A stretch of DNA of 64,000 bases from positions 1,379,372 through 1,443,371 of the forward strand of contig NMRA01000019.1 of NCBI GenBank assembly GCA_002633005.1, in the 5' to 3' direction. Of this stretch, positions 1-12,711 are shown one piece after another (within the stretch, counting starts at the first letter, position 1; every line of letters starts with the position of its first letter). The notes beneath the pieces are model-generated. The model ran no database searches. It had not been told where the DNA came from and saw nothing but the letters and a program-made list of their open reading frames with translations. The stretch comes from Phoronis australis (lineage: Eukaryota; Phoronida; Phoronidae). A program made the position numbers and the translations under genes.

Positions 1-565
1 ATTGTATCATTTACCATCATAAAATATGAGGCCATTTGGCAAATAATTCAATAATTACTGACCAGCTAAAATACTGTTAAGTTCTCTTCCACCACTACCC
101 AACTAAGGGGGGTTTGCCATTGAAAATGGAACCATAGAAATTTTTTCAAACTCAACTAATCATCACTCTCACTAACTGCTGATCATTTTACGTTCATGAA
201 TACAACATTGATAAAACTGAAAAAAAGTTTCAGTGTATTTCATTCACACTTAAGACTCGGACATGTGGCCTGCTTAGTGTTGACACTAACAATATGCTTC
301 TGTAAGCACTAAGCAAAACCAGCTGACTTTATAACACTTCTCGCAGCTCCTATCTGATGTGGCCAATGATTGATAAAACATAATGAATGGACACTTACAG
401 TTTTGGACATCAGGTTCAAACCACAGTTTTTATCATTTATAAGTTCTATTCACTCTTTGTTTTGGAAAACACAGTATCAAGCATAGTAGGCCCTATCTGA
501 AAGTTTCATCTGAATCCAAGTTTCTAGGGTCCTTCACAACATAAAGTTGCAATGTAAGTTCTTAC

Positions 566-3505
566 CGACATAACCCGCCTTCACCTCAACAGGCAGGTCT
601 AGCTCAGCCTGCAAGAACAGAAGACACATGGTAAATGTTCCTCACTATAGTCACCTCCACACTCAGACTTACCCTAGGACAACTTGCACTAGATAAGTGT
701 AATTTACCCCACTTCATTTGAGCACCCCCACACACACACGTAGCCGATAACCAAGGTAAGGCAGAAGTTGTTGCTCTGTGCATGACAGTGAACAGCTAAT
801 GAGAATACAGCGTGCAAAAAACCCGTGTGGATGTAAACCGCAGCTCATAATGACTTTCACCTTGCTCAAGGTTTGTGGCCACACAGTGACTAGAAGTGAG
901 ACAAGTTACCCAACCTTGATAAGGTGGAGTAAGTTGTCACAAGTGGGACAAGTCATACTAGTTTGAATAGTGTCCAAACAGCCCTTCAAACCTAGCAACA
1001 ACTCATTCCAGGAGTAAGTCTGTGAGTGGACGGCACTTTTAGGACATGATATGGCCACCAAAACTTCTTAACGAAACTGATGAGACATTAACCAGACTGT
1101 ATGACCAGCATAGTTCATACTGAATATCTATTACAAAACAAAACTTCGGAAAAATTCTGAACATTTTAAAATGTAATCAGCCATTGAAAAATAAAGCAAA
1201 CACGATTTTGTGCAAAACTAAAAGTTTACCGCAATCAAACAGTATAGAATCTATCACACCAGTAATAAGGACAGCATCTGTCAAATCTGTTGCAAAAACA
1301 AAACATAATGCTCCGATTAACTTGATATCAAACACAAATACAGTATTCAAAAAAGTATAATTATTTTAGATAAAACCACAAATACTACAACGATTTCAGT
1401 AAACAATTAAGAGACTGCAACTTACCAAAGCTTCAGGTTTTAACTTTAAATCCAACAGCTCTAGTTCCCCTAAAACAGAAAAAGTGAACTTTCATCTCAA
1501 GAAGCTTAAAAGTAGGTCAGGGCACAGGTGATGGTGCTGTACAAACAAAAAATACTCGGTGTCAACATCAATACGTTGAAAATTGAAAGTGTGTGATTAT
1601 ATATTTTAAGGCTTCATCTTTCAATGAGGTGAAAAAAAGCTGCTTTCAGTCAAACCGAAGCTCACAGTCAGTATGAATCAACACAGAAACTCCTGCCGAC
1701 CCAGTGGATAAATTTAATTTCACCACCACATCAAAATATATAGTCAAGTTCCCCTGGGTTAAAAGACAAAAAGTATCTCAACTTAACTTTATACCCCGAC
1801 TTTCTGTATTTGTATCAAAAAAGAACTGGCAATGTCAGTAATGGTATAGGTAACGTGCCGATTTTCAGATACTGTTACCTAACCCTCCTTAAAACTGAAC
1901 TAGTTTTCTTAATACCATTAAAAATTAATGTCATGGTAAGCCACCACCCTCAGAATTACAGAAAATTACCACACATACCACCAGTTATGTATCCAGTCCC
2001 TAGATGTGCGATGGGCTTCATAATGCACTGGGAATCAATCAACCAACCTTCATCTAAAGCACATCATAACATGCTAAGTCATTACAGACAAGCCCCTATT
2101 ATGTATCCACCACCTTGTAACCCCAAACCCAGAGCTGGATAGGTTACAAGCACCGTCTCATCATCTGGGATGTACAATAAATAACTTCGAATACGTGTTG
2201 TTGAAACTTCGCAACCGTACGTAAAACTTGTCGCATTTTTTCACTATTTTTGAGAATTTTTATCCTAGCTTGTTGTGTATTGATGAGACACCAAATTGAA
2301 AACTGCTGGTTGACAAAACAAATGAAGAAGTACAATGCACCCTGATACCCATTATTAAGAGTATGAAGCTGTATGTATGTGAGGGCCCCTATGGAAAGCA
2401 GTGTGAACTGATGCGGCTATCCTCATTGTAAATATTAAATAAATAAATGAACATTAATAAACGTTACTCCTTGATTCAATGATGGTAAAATTCTCCAACT
2501 CAAGACAGTCTCTAGAATTTGGAACACGGAAACTCACAAAAATTGAATTATTTTTATTCTGGAATTTGGGACAAGGGCAATTTTGGCATTCATTGTATTT
2601 CTCAAATTTGGAACAAGTTATCAAACTACAGAGTGACTGTGTAATTTTGCTGCATTTCCAGTGATTATTGAATTTGAAATGGCTGATACTGCCTATTTCT
2701 AGAATTTGGGGCAAGCTCCAACCATGAGCAAAATTATCAATTTTTCACAGTCCCAAATTGGAGAAGTTTTATTGCAAGGTTTTTAAACATCTGTGGTTAC
2801 GTCTCCATAAAGTTACAGCTCGAGTTTCATGAAATTTGATTTGTTGCTCCAACAAACTATTATTGCAAAAATATTTATGTTTCTACACAATGAAACTGTT
2901 GAAATTAAGACCGTTGAGAACATTTTTGGTACACCTGATAAAAGTATTTGACAAAATTCGATAAATAGCAAAATTATGAAACGTTAAGAACGACTGTTTG
3001 GGTAGTGTCTGGCATCGTATTTTGTAAAATCTGACAGCAAAAGAACACAGTTAATTAGCAAATAAAATAATTAAATCACTTGTTTGTGCTTTATATTTCA
3101 TGTTCATACTGACAAAAATATCAATTTACTGGTGCTCACCAATATTAACAAAAGCATGGACACATTCATATGTTATTGTTAACAGTGACCAATGCTTGAC
3201 AGATATGTGTAGAATTTTGTCCACGAATCTTTAAGTGAGAATGCACTGAGGAACTGAATGACAAAATCAGCAATTCTGACTGACCAGTTATGGCCTGCCT
3301 CCTACAATGCCGATTAAATTGCTTAACACCTGAAAGCTAGTCTTGATCTAAGTATAAGGTGCGCCATCCATCAGGTAAGACCCCGGATGCTGTTAAGACA
3401 GTACCTACCACTGAGCAGACCCAGACTAAGGTTGTCAGCATCAAGTCCCTGGATGTACTTGCCAAGGTACTTGTTCAACAAACTGCTCACAATTCCTTCG
3501 AACAT
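566..3505 (-). CDS. VPS13-family bridge-like lipid-transfer protein, N-terminal exons (partial)
   Basis: Three minus-strand coding exons with matching phases: 3505-3409 (ATG, 32 codons + 1 base), 1469-1426 (44 bases) and 608-566 (43 bases); the gene continues left of the window. Introns are bounded by gtaggt...tgttttag and gtaagt...tcttgcag, and exon 3 ends at gtaaga. The protein starts MFEGIVSSLLNKYLGKYI and continues through LLSGELELLDLKLKPEAL into AELDLPVEVKAGYV. This is the chorein N-terminus of VPS13: the M-x-E-x-x-V-x-x-L-L-N-x-x-L-G-x-Y start, then G-x-(V/L)-x-L-x-x-L and LD-(L/V)-P-x-x-VK-x-G. VPS13 proteins are very long rods that carry phospholipids between organelles at contact sites. 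The GKY and LL-x-G spellings recall VPS13D more than A/C, but 62 residues do not settle the paralogue. A splice acceptor at 3534-3535 just 5' of the ATG implies an upstream noncoding exon. Confidence 0.85.
2383..2450 (+). repeat. 3'-terminal tail of a non-LTR retrotransposon, copy 1
   Basis: A conserved block starts at GGGCCCCTATGGAAAGCAG, passes through a CTCATTGTAAATATTA core and ends in an AATAAATAAA tail. A near-identical block occurs at 40621-40696. A shared end with a short A-rich simple-repeat tail is what 5'-truncated LINE insertions leave. It sits in the first coding intron of the VPS13 gene. Confidence 0.55.
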
Positions 3506-3535
3506 GACTGCTTTATTCCATCACCAGTCATAACT

Positions 3536-6500
3536 GCAATAGAGTATGTAAGCAATTAAATCACCCATTCTACATTTCAGCAGCTGGTCTAGAAGTTATC
3601 AAGAGTATCTAATCATCACTCTGGTAGTGATGTTTGTGTAGTTTATTTTGGAGGTGTCAACCAGAGGGAGGCTTAAACCTAGTGAGCCCCTATAGACCCT
3701 CCACAGTTTTTATTGCTGGTTGCTTGGTTATAATTACTAACTGTCAAAGGCAATCACTTGGAGAATACTAACGAGTAGCAGGAGATCATGGTTGTACATA
3801 ATTTCAAAAAGAAATGGGCTTGTCAACATCTGACAGACAGTTATCATGTGCATGTAGTACCTAACATACTTTTTCAGCTTACATTGAAAACAAATTTCTT
3901 TTGCAGTGACAAATATTCCATTTAGGTAAACATGAGCCAAATTTGTACCTAGCATATTATTTGGTGACAAGACAGCATAGATATAGTCTCTCTAAAGCAG
4001 CAATTATATGGGAGACAGCTGTCACAGAGCAACTGACACAGAACAGCTGATCTGGCGCAAGTGCTAGGGCTTTATCCAGGATTTCGAAAATAGGGTTTCT
4101 AAAATGGGGTTCCCAATATTCCGGAGCGTCCATGATTCCAACAAGGCGTTTTAACCCCACCCCCACCACCATTCACCAATAACCCTCTCCCCCCCACACA
4201 CCTGGTGAGGTTTTTACATCTAAGTTAAGAAAAATAGCTCCCTTGTATTGAGCTTTTTCACTATAAAAACTGTGTGGATCAAGACTTTTACATCTAAATT
4301 TACGAAAACAACCAAATAGCTTACCAAACAGTAATTACAGATATTGGTTGAACGATGAGTGCACTGTTTTTGGTGATCTCAAGTCAAATTGCTGTTAAAA
4401 AGTTTATCATATCATCTTAACTAGCTTTATATTCTGTACAATGAGTCCTCAAAGCTACAATTTCCAACACAAGAAAAATGCACAGATGATGTGTGGTTTA
4501 TATTTTGGAAACAGGTCTCACTTCTGCTCCATATTAAGACGCATATAGAAAAGCATGAAACAGGCGCAAACTCAAACATTTTAAATGGGGAAATTCTTGT
4601 GGCACATCATATTATTAAATAATGACATTTACTTTGCTTTTCATGTTTTTAAAAAAGATGAAAAACATGAAATTACAGCTCTGAAACACCAGTTTGGAGT
4701 TAAACAAGGTCTGTGTCCCAGTATAAAGTATTGAATTGCAATTATAATTAGACCACTGAAAGCAAAGACACTCTGAAAACCCGTACACAAAAATTGACAG
4801 GTCTACTAAATACTTTGAAAATAGTTTGAACATTGCTATATTTTATATACACTGTATATTTCTTTCGAGTCGAAAGGGTCAACTGCTCTCTTGAACAATC
4901 CCCATCTTTCATTAACTGGGAGTCTTAGTAAACTTACAATGTGAGTGTCCAAAAAATTCTGATTGACATTTGGGTGTCCAAATGTTACATTGGGCGTCCT
5001 TGCCAGGGCGTCCAGATTAGTGTTAGAGAGTCCATTTGGACACCTAGAACGTAGGCTGCATGAAGGCCTGGCAAGTGATCTACAGTAAAGTCGCGTGATT
5101 TTTGGACGGCCCGCCATTTTCGACCAAGAATAAATATTTCCGAAATTAGTTTTTCATAGTCCACGAAATTCGTACAAGGTCCAAAAACTGTTTTTAATGA
5201 TCTTCGAACTTCGGACAATGTCATAAACGCAGGATTTTTGCCCAGCGACTTTCNGTAATGTAGAATAAACGAGACTTGAGTGGACCAAGTTGCGCCGTGA
5301 CAACTAGCACCATGACAACTGTTCGCAGTGTAAAAACAGCTTGGTTAAAACTCTCAAGAGTGGTGTCACCGGCAAATGTTGTTAAATGCATGAAATCCAT
5401 TTGGAAATTAACACCAAGGCCAAGGTGAAAATGTTGCACAAAAAGCCCAACCACCCACTTCCCTAAGCCACAATATCCTCTGTCAATCAAACAACGCCTC
5501 CTGGTTTTCCTTCTATCCATAGCAATGATCTATACTTAAGTTAATTAGAAGAACGCCAGAATAACTTAAAGGTTTAATTTATGAATGTTGCCCATGACAA
5601 CAAAATTCTCATCAAATGATGAACTAGTAGTCCTGTGAACAAGAAAAATAAAAAAATCACGCAATACATGACCCAAACTTCTAATAGTTTCATCACAGCA
5701 AGTTGAATTATGTTTTGTAAAATATATCCAGTCAAAACAATATTATACATATCATATTTACACATGGCGTTTTTTAGTGAGAAAATCTATCTCTAACCAG
5801 CATGTTTCCTGAGATTAGGTCAATGAATCTTAGCAATCAGTGTGAATGATTGCTGTTATTTATAGTTAAACATGAAACATCCCCAAACAGAGCTACATAC
5901 AATGATGTAATGTTGCAAACTTAGCTGCTTGAATACACATGGCTTAGAAAGCAGATTCAATTTTCATGGCAACTGCCTTTGAGATAACTTCATACTCTAG
6001 TAGTCAAGGCAACAGTCTGGCTGAGGTTAAGGCAAATCCCCAAATAATCATAAATACCTAAGTTTTCAGTCTTCAGCTCTTTTGTTTGAAAACTGCATCC
6101 AAAGTGACCAGTCTTCTTAAGTTAAATTGTTTTAAATGGCCCAAAAACGCAGCTTCAGGCTAACACTGCACGTTCAGTGAATCAACTCTAAAGGTCCCCT
6201 GCAGTGCCCATGGAAGACGGGGCTTCCTGGCACCTTATCATTTTAAACCATTGTCTTATTACTATTGATCAACTTCCTAGGGCAGACTTCAAAGTTCAAA
6301 CTGTCACCATAGAGACAGATTACATATAACAAGGGCAAAACCATGTCATATCTCTAGACTTGACAAGACCAATAATTATCAATGTATGGGTTCGCCAGCA
6401 CTGAACTCCCAACACAAGATCACGATGTTTTCCTGAGCAGTCACATACATGTATCTTTCATGGATGCTACATCATGCATGGGCATTTCGAAGTGATAATT

Positions 6501-6925
6501 AAGAAAAATCGGTATCAGATTATAAGCAGAAACTAGCTGTTAACCCAGGTGACTAAACCACTCACATGAGTGGGGAACTTGAAAACACCACCAGTTTCGC
6601 ATTGGTGAAAACTCTAGCAGTAGCCAGGTAGGCATGCCGCCTGCAAAAGGCTTCGCCATCCAGTTAGTTTGTTTTCATACCCACCACCATCTAATTTGGT
6701 GTGGAAGGAATGCAACTTTAAGTCACCTATTATATAAAATGCATCGTTTGCACAAACTCCGTCTCCCCCACTCCACTACAGTCACCTTCGTTGTTTCCGT
6801 TTCGGCACTGCCTTGGTCACAGGTATTGCACCGGTCCCCTATTTGGATTCGAGGTGTTCTATTTTTTCGCGCAGGCTGTTTTTTCACCGACACAGAGGGA
6901 GGGTGGCCAGTTTCGTACTGGCCTT
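3536..6925. other. VPS13 5' flank/intron, no gene supported
   Basis: About 3.4 kb between the VPS13 start-codon exon and the promoter-like block. It presumably holds the intron behind the noncoding 5' exon. Overlapping minus-strand frames at 4836-5520 have no recognisable domain and look fortuitous. The only structure I see is the inverted repeat at 4973-5044. Confidence 0.4.
4973..5044. repeat. Perfect 12-bp inverted repeat in a GTCC-rich block
   Basis: GGTGTCCAAATG at 4973-4984 is matched exactly by its reverse complement at 5033-5044, with a 48-base spacer. The spacer contains further gcgtcc motifs. This may be a decayed small inverted-repeat element; no flanking target-site duplication was identified. 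Confidence 0.4.
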
Positions 6926-6927
6926 GG

Positions 6928-7013
6928 TGACGTCAGTCGGTCGGCTCAAAGGCCTGGGTGACGTCACTGCGTCGGATTAATTTCACTCCCTCCAGTTTCT
7001 GTCGCGTATATAA
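6928..7013 (+). promoter_or_regulatory. Promoter-like block: two CRE palindromes and a TATA box
   Basis: Two perfect TGACGTCA palindromes (CREB/ATF sites) lie at 6928-6935 and 6959-6966, with starts 31 bp apart. A TATATAA box follows at 7007-7013. The surrounding 6.78-7.55 kb is clearly richer in G+C and CpG than its flanks. It lies upstream of VPS13 (minus) and of the candidate plus-strand exons from 8.4 kb, so it could serve either gene or both. The TATA orientation cannot decide this. Confidence 0.45.
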
Positions 7014-7661
7014 TTCATCGGGCCTGTCACCGCCAAAATTAATGATGCCTCATTAAAAAATTTTTACTCTTCCTTGAGTAAACTAAATTATTTACCCGGC
7101 TGTTGGAAAATTGGGGTTCTTCAGTTATTCTGCTGCTAAAATTGTGATGCGCTCTTTGGGCGCCATTGCGTCACCTATCGGGCCAATTTCCATGTTCTTC
7201 AATCAACTGTGGAGGTTGCGTACATGTCGTAACGATCGAAAGTGGTTTCATTTCGTTACAAGTTTTTGCTATTTTAAGACCAAAAAACCCAATTTCAGAA
7301 AATACTCTCAAGAGATATCACAAAGTTTTGGGAAATGGCGCGTATGTGCGCGTGTCACGAGATTGCACTGTTTTCAAAAACGGGCGGCAGATGGGATTTT
7401 CCTTTGTTACAAAAGGCAGAGAATTAATTACGAAAATTTTGTTTACGGGCACTGTCGCTTCATTCCCAGATTCTGCATGCACCCCTGCAGGTTGTTAGCT
7501 CTAAGTTTCACGACGAGGTGACAAGCTAAGCACCCGGGTTGTGTGAAATTTCGGTGTCTAACACACGGCTATCTAGCTGCATGTTGACGACAGTCTTCAC
7601 ACAGCTAGCTGGCCTTCTACCTCAGTATGAACATTTATGATGCAACTTTTGTAAATACACG

Positions 7662-7818
7662 CAGGGGCGTATCCAGGATTTTGAGTTGGGAGGAGAGCCA
7701 CGGTAGATAGAGTATTAGCCAGAATTCGGACCCCCAACCTGCCAAATGGAATCTGGGAGAAATTTATGGGGGGGCATGGCCCTCTTGGCCTCCCTCTAAA
7801 TTCACCATTGACATCTAT
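7662..7818 (+). repeat. Dispersed GGGGCGGATCCAG-type element, copy 1
   Basis: Begins CAGGGGCGTATCCAGGATTT and contains the core TGCCAAATGGAATCTGGG, then a poly-G patch and CTCTTGGCC. A copy in the opposite orientation at 36143-36305 aligns along its whole length, roughly 75-80% identical by eye. It is noncoding and looks like a MITE or SINE-like family. A related end (GTGGCGGATCTACGAT) appears near 31679. Confidence 0.6.
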
Positions 7819-8385
7819 ATTCTTTGTGTATTATAATACAATATTTTAAATGCATTTTTAGTTTTCACTTTAAACTGAAGATTATCTGATTACCGTACTT
7901 TGTGTTACGGCAGGGTCAAATGTTCTAGAAAGAAATTTGTACTGCCTAGGGGAAGAATCCCACAGCCACACACCTTAATTGCCTATTAAAATCTGACGGG
8001 TGACAGAAATTCTGCTTGAAGCTTCGAACACGGTCTCTTCAAGAAGTATTCCTGTCTCGTGCGATGAACACTCGATCGGTTCACTCTTAGGTGTAGCTAT
8101 TTCCTCTTGGCGTTTCCCACTAGCTGCTACCCATGCAAAAGCACGAGTAGCGGCTAGTGTAACATTGACATCAGTTGTGTGACCACATTTCCTCAATTAC
8201 TTAACCTCACTGATAATATTGGAAGCCCAGGGATATCAACACTGCTTGTTGGAGTTTCTACGGTATGGTGATCCGGCTGTGGACCAGTTAACTGGAAATT
8301 TCTAGATTCATAGTCTGAAGATTCACCACAAGTTTAAGCTTAGTTGTTTGGGACCAAATAATAAAATCCCAGTCTAATCAGTAAG

Positions 8386-8913
8386 TGACACTGACAATAA
8401 CAAGGAGCTGGAGCCTAGATGATCATCTACTTTGGACTTTCCATACTGGAAAATTTAGTCATGGTGATAATGGGCAGGGAGAAGATGAATTCTTATGGCC
8501 TAAAGATGGGCTTTGTGTTTTGCATAGTTACCTCGCCTTTCAATCAAAGAGAGTAACAGGTATGTTTCTGTAAACAATGTAAACAGTGTTTTATGTTTCT
8601 GTAAACAATGTAAACAGTGTTTTAAGGGATTATCAAAACTTTACAACCTTTGAAACATTAAAAAATGTCTTCCTTATTTTTTGGAAAAAGTGTAGACAGG
8701 GATAGGATAAGAAATGCCACGAGAAAAGGTTTAAAACAACACTTTGAGCAAAAAACTAATTCATTATTGGATTACAATTTGAATTGATAAAACAAAATAT
8801 ACAAAAGAAAAATTAACGTTGAAATTTGTGAAACCTAATCACTCTTCAGTCCTTAAGTTGAGATGGCATGGCAGTGTAACACTCTCCACTGATGAACAAT
8901 ATGTGACCTCCTG
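8386..8913 (+). CDS. Candidate internal exons of an unidentified plus-strand gene
   Basis: Two open blocks join in phase. The first, 8386-8559, reads through SWSLDDHLLWTFHTGKFSH and LWPKDGLCVLHSYLAFQSK and ends ACA-G|gtatgt in phase 1. The second, 8850-8913, follows the acceptor actcttcag, starts in phase 1, reads LKLRWHGSVTLSTDEQYVTS and ends at TG|gtacat in phase 2. Matching phases, good splice sites and non-repetitive amino-acid use favour real exons. I do not recognise the family. A further open block at 10266-10414 (after cttttag, containing VIIEFEMNDMGITNASLSG, stop at 10412) could be a later or terminal exon, but its phase needs an intervening exon I could not place. A start codon was not found; the promoter-like block at 6.9-7.0 kb is upstream. 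Confidence 0.35.
8561..8622. repeat. 31-bp tandem duplication
   Basis: Two identical head-to-tail copies of a 31-bp unit (8561-8591 and 8592-8622), starting TATGTTTCTGTAAACAATG. The unit begins at the T of the GT splice donor of the candidate exon ending at 8559, so this is a recent duplication of intron-start sequence. Confidence 0.85.
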
Positions 8914-8924
8914 GTACATGAATC

Positions 8925-8980
8925 TGTGTGTGTGTGCGTGCGTGCGTGCGTGCGTGTGCCTGTGTGTGTGTGCATGCGTG
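8925..8980. repeat. (TG/CGTG)n microsatellite
   Basis: Alternating TG, TGCG and TGTGC units, about 56 bp. Open frames across it on both strands (Cys/Val/Ala-rich on plus, Thr/His-rich on minus) are repeat artefacts. Confidence 0.85.
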
Positions 8981-9079
8981 GATGAAAATGCTGTTTCTGC
9001 CGGACAAAAATTGGGAAATTTACAATTTCGGACTGAACGATGTAAATGCTAAGTTTCACCATCTGACATATATATAAAA

Positions 9080-12000
9080 AACCTGATCTAGTATTGGTGG
9101 GAATTTACTAAGGTACGATACTTACGGTAACGTCAATCAGAGCTTAGGGCCTTCTATGGGCAAGTTGCATATTGCATTGGAAATTGTGCATCAATAAGAA
9201 TACAGATTGATTTCCTGGCTTGTCTAGTTTGGTGTTATGCAATATGACCTTACACCAAACCTCATGCTTGGGTTGATGACCTCTTACATAACATTTAGTG
9301 CCCCAAACTAGAAACATACCAGACATTTTACATCTGTCAGAACTCATATCACTAGTTCATGAGACAAACCCAACAGCCAACATTTGGGATTTTGTTACCC
9401 CAACCCCAAAGTGAAACTGTGACTACCCATCCTAAACTATTCATAAATTGATGCTGAAGAAAACCTAGTTGCTAATGCATCAATTTTAAAAATTCAAAGA
9501 CGGCTACTATTTTGAAAACAGTCACATTGGTCACTCGCCTTATTACTGTTTGTTTTTTGACTGAAAAAATTGTGTGCTAAACAGGCGCTACTTTACGACC
9601 CTAATTATCTCATCCAGCACGATCAGTCAAGCCCATGAATAGCAACTACCTCACTTCAATGTGTGACAATATCATCAAGCTTTGATGTGGTTAGGAATTT
9701 GCAGGACAGTCTGGAGTAAACAGGCTTTCCTGTCCACTTGCTGTGCAAACCCTGTTAACCTTTAAGATTTGTGATTGTCATTCAAAGGCAGGCACCAAGT
9801 TATAAGTTAGACAACGAGTGTGTTAAATTTTCACTGTTCAAGCTGCCTTTGGGTAGTTCACGTGCAATTATTTCCATGGAAAATCGCACATTAAGTGAGG
9901 GCAAAAATACGACCCCAACGAAGTGAACTGCATACACTATATTACCATTGCAAGTGAACTGCTTTCTAAATTCAATCTGACTGTTAAACAGGTCTGGCAA
10001 CACAAATATCGCTTTGCCACCAACACTTCAATGAAGAACCCCGGACTATCACAAGTCCACTCCGCAACTCCACATACTTTTCCCATAGACTGACAACATC
10101 AGTTACGGACACTTATCCCTTTGATAAAACACCAGGTGGCGTCTTTGAATCATGCTCTCAAACTAATGAATTTGAGATTAATAAACACCTCCTGCCATTT
10201 GCACTGAATAGTTCCATACTGATCAGTATTAATCTCTGACAGAGCAGTTACCTATATTCTTTTAGGTGTGATTATTGAGTTTGAAATGAATGACATGGGA
10301 ATTACGAATGCTTCATTGAGTGGGTTGTTGTTGCAGCCTCAAGCCATAACTCCAGCTGTGCAGTTAACGTTTCCCAACGAAGCGGACTCCTATTGCACAA
10401 ACTCCGCACTTTAATCCACTATTTTGAGAGTAACTGCGATGACTAATTAAGTTCGATTAAGTTCTGGAGTAACACTTTCTTTAATTCTGTGAGAGAAGTC
10501 AGACTCCATGATTTTTGTCACTTTTCCAAAATTGCACAAAACCCGGGTCTGTAAGATTGCCAAGTGGCATCAATGAGGAATCACTTCTCTCAACCCTCAA
10601 CCACACCTGGCCCACTGCATTAGTTAGGATGTTCTTCTGTGGTAGCTTGAAACCACAGCAAGTTGGTTGTGATTGATCCTTTGTAGCTGCATTATCAGTT
10701 TCTAAAGGCCTTTTCATTTTGACCTAACTCCGGTCTGAGCGGAGAGTCCATGTAAACTGCGAAGTTAACTAAACCGTTCATACCGGCTTCAGTAGTTAAC
10801 GGACATCAAAGTAAATGGTAGGCGATGTGTTGTCATTGGATTAATTGCAAGGCAGCACTGCATTTTAAGACTTTTTTTAATATGACAATTTGAGAACATT
10901 CACATGTGCTAATTGACATAAAATTTATTTTTAATTCGATTTTGTAATTATTCAAGCAAAATATAAGCAACTATTAGCAATGACACAGTGTCACCTGGCG
11001 ATAACTTCGAAGGGACTGCTCATACTGCACTCAGCAGCATCGACGCTCCGCAGCTAAATCCACCTGTTTACTGGGAAGTTAACTGGCGCTGTTAACTTCG
11101 ATCCAGGACCGAAGTAAACCATACTGATCGCAACACCACAAAATGCCAACGTTAGTGTGAAAGGCCCTTTCAAAGTCAGGCATTCATGCTAATCTTCTAG
11201 CACCACAACAGTTTACAATTAGCATAAAATATCACCAATTAAGGACACAATGCAGCAGACAAGTTAAACTTCATTTTCATATTTTTTCATAGCAAGATAT
11301 GTAAGCACCACATCTACGTTTTCCGCTGTTCAAATTCTGCATCACAGCTACCAATAGACATTACTTTGAAAATTATGCAATGGTGAAAGACTTGGAAAAA
11401 TGAAAAATGGGCAATTTTGGCAATTATTTTTGCACGAAGGGGGTGAAATTTTTACTGCACTCAAATGCAACTTCTACTCATGACAAAACTGCGTTTGAAG
11501 ACAAACGGAATTAATTCACTTGACAAAACAAAGTTCATGAAACCCACATCCTTCCCTTGGCGCAGATTAATTTCAAATAATTTCACCCTTTGATGCAGTA
11601 GACTGAGATAGTGGTTCAGAACATCTGGCTGTTCATAACCATTCTTTAAAACTGGAATCAGTCAGCAACATAAAATAAACTGTTCACTGTGGTTAAAACT
11701 GGGGGCGTGGCTTTTTGAGTGTTCCTTTTGCTGTTATGTGCAGTGCAACAAAAGAAATGGTGGTATTTTTATATTATATACATAATATTTACACACCTCA
11801 ATATTTTAATGGGAAGTTTCTACATTTGAAGTCTTTTGTCAGAAATTTCGAGACTAGCCAACAGTAGAAATGGTAAAATCTCATCAATTTAATTGGCACT
11901 GTTTTCAAAAGCTCTAACATTGTTGTAAATGTCAACATTACCACAAATCCTTGCCCAATGGTAGCTATGGCACAAATTCTTCAGCTTGGGATGCTAAATA

Positions 12001-12700
12001 GTGGACAGGGAAAATTTCTCGACAAAAATAAGTTTTCAAAAATATTCACTTTTAGCATAATTTGTATGGCGACGCTATTAGCAAACAACATTTGGTAAAA
12101 TTTTGAGCATTTGCAGCAATGCGGTAAGCATCTGAACAGCAATACTTTTGTCCCAAATTGAAGAACTTTCACCATAAGACTGACCAAGACTTTATCTTGT
12201 GCTTACTTATGTTTCACGAAAAAATAAAAAAATTTCAATGTTAGTTGACTGTCATATTGACTCCTTAACTGATGACATTTAGCCATTGTCAATCACAAAG
12301 AATAGTTTATTGTGTACTTAAAATCATGTAAATTTTCAAATGTTAATTTTGTTCCCAGTGTCTTCAACACAGGCTCTTCAAGACAAAAAGTATGGTAAAA
12401 TCCACGGTAACCAACTAAGAACACAACTTATGCGACAAGTGAAGTTTTACTGTCTCATTTTTCCATGAAGGATATGAAGCACCAAAAGAAATGGTTTTCC
12501 TTGTTCAAACTTAGCAACACACCTGCCATTAGACAATGTTTGGATAATTGTGCGCATTCACAGCAATGTTAGAACCCCTTGTGAAGCAATTATTTTTTGT
12601 ACAAAAAAGGTGAAATTTTACTGTAGTCTCTTGTCCCACCATGGCAAAAATCACTTTAAAATTTAGCCAACTTTAACCATCACAAAATTGGTCTCAAATT
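9080..12700. other. Mostly noncoding AT-rich DNA with old interspersed repeats
   Basis: Apart from the possible exon at 10266-10414 I see no convincing gene. GAAGTTAAC at 11075-11083 forms a perfect 9-bp inverted repeat with 11091-11099. The stretch 11225-11470 resembles 29700-29960, with blocks such as TCACCAATT...ACACAA and caaaatggcagacaa-like words, indicating old copies of one dispersed element. Phrases of the same type (AAATTGGAGAAGTTTTATTG) recur at about 2755 and, more diverged, near 12155. Confidence 0.4.
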
Positions 12701-12711
12701 GTTCCTTCTAG

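Noticed and set aside
4836-5224. Overlapping minus-strand frames of 79-93 codons
   Set aside because: They are mutually out of frame, lack domains and include the GTCC-rich inverted repeat.
7111-7521. 136- and 110-codon overlapping plus-strand frames
   Set aside because: The longest starts at TTG, two frames are open at once in a CpG-richer promoter-like area, and no domain or splice partner was found.
7975-8196. Protein-like frames on both strands (minus: RQEEIATPKSEPIECSSHET)
   Set aside because: No matched splice sites and both strands are open; not assignable, though it could be an exon or an element fragment.
8819-9062. Frames of 69-77 codons on both strands
   Set aside because: They cross the TG/TGCG microsatellite; only the short 8850-8913 segment looks like an exon.
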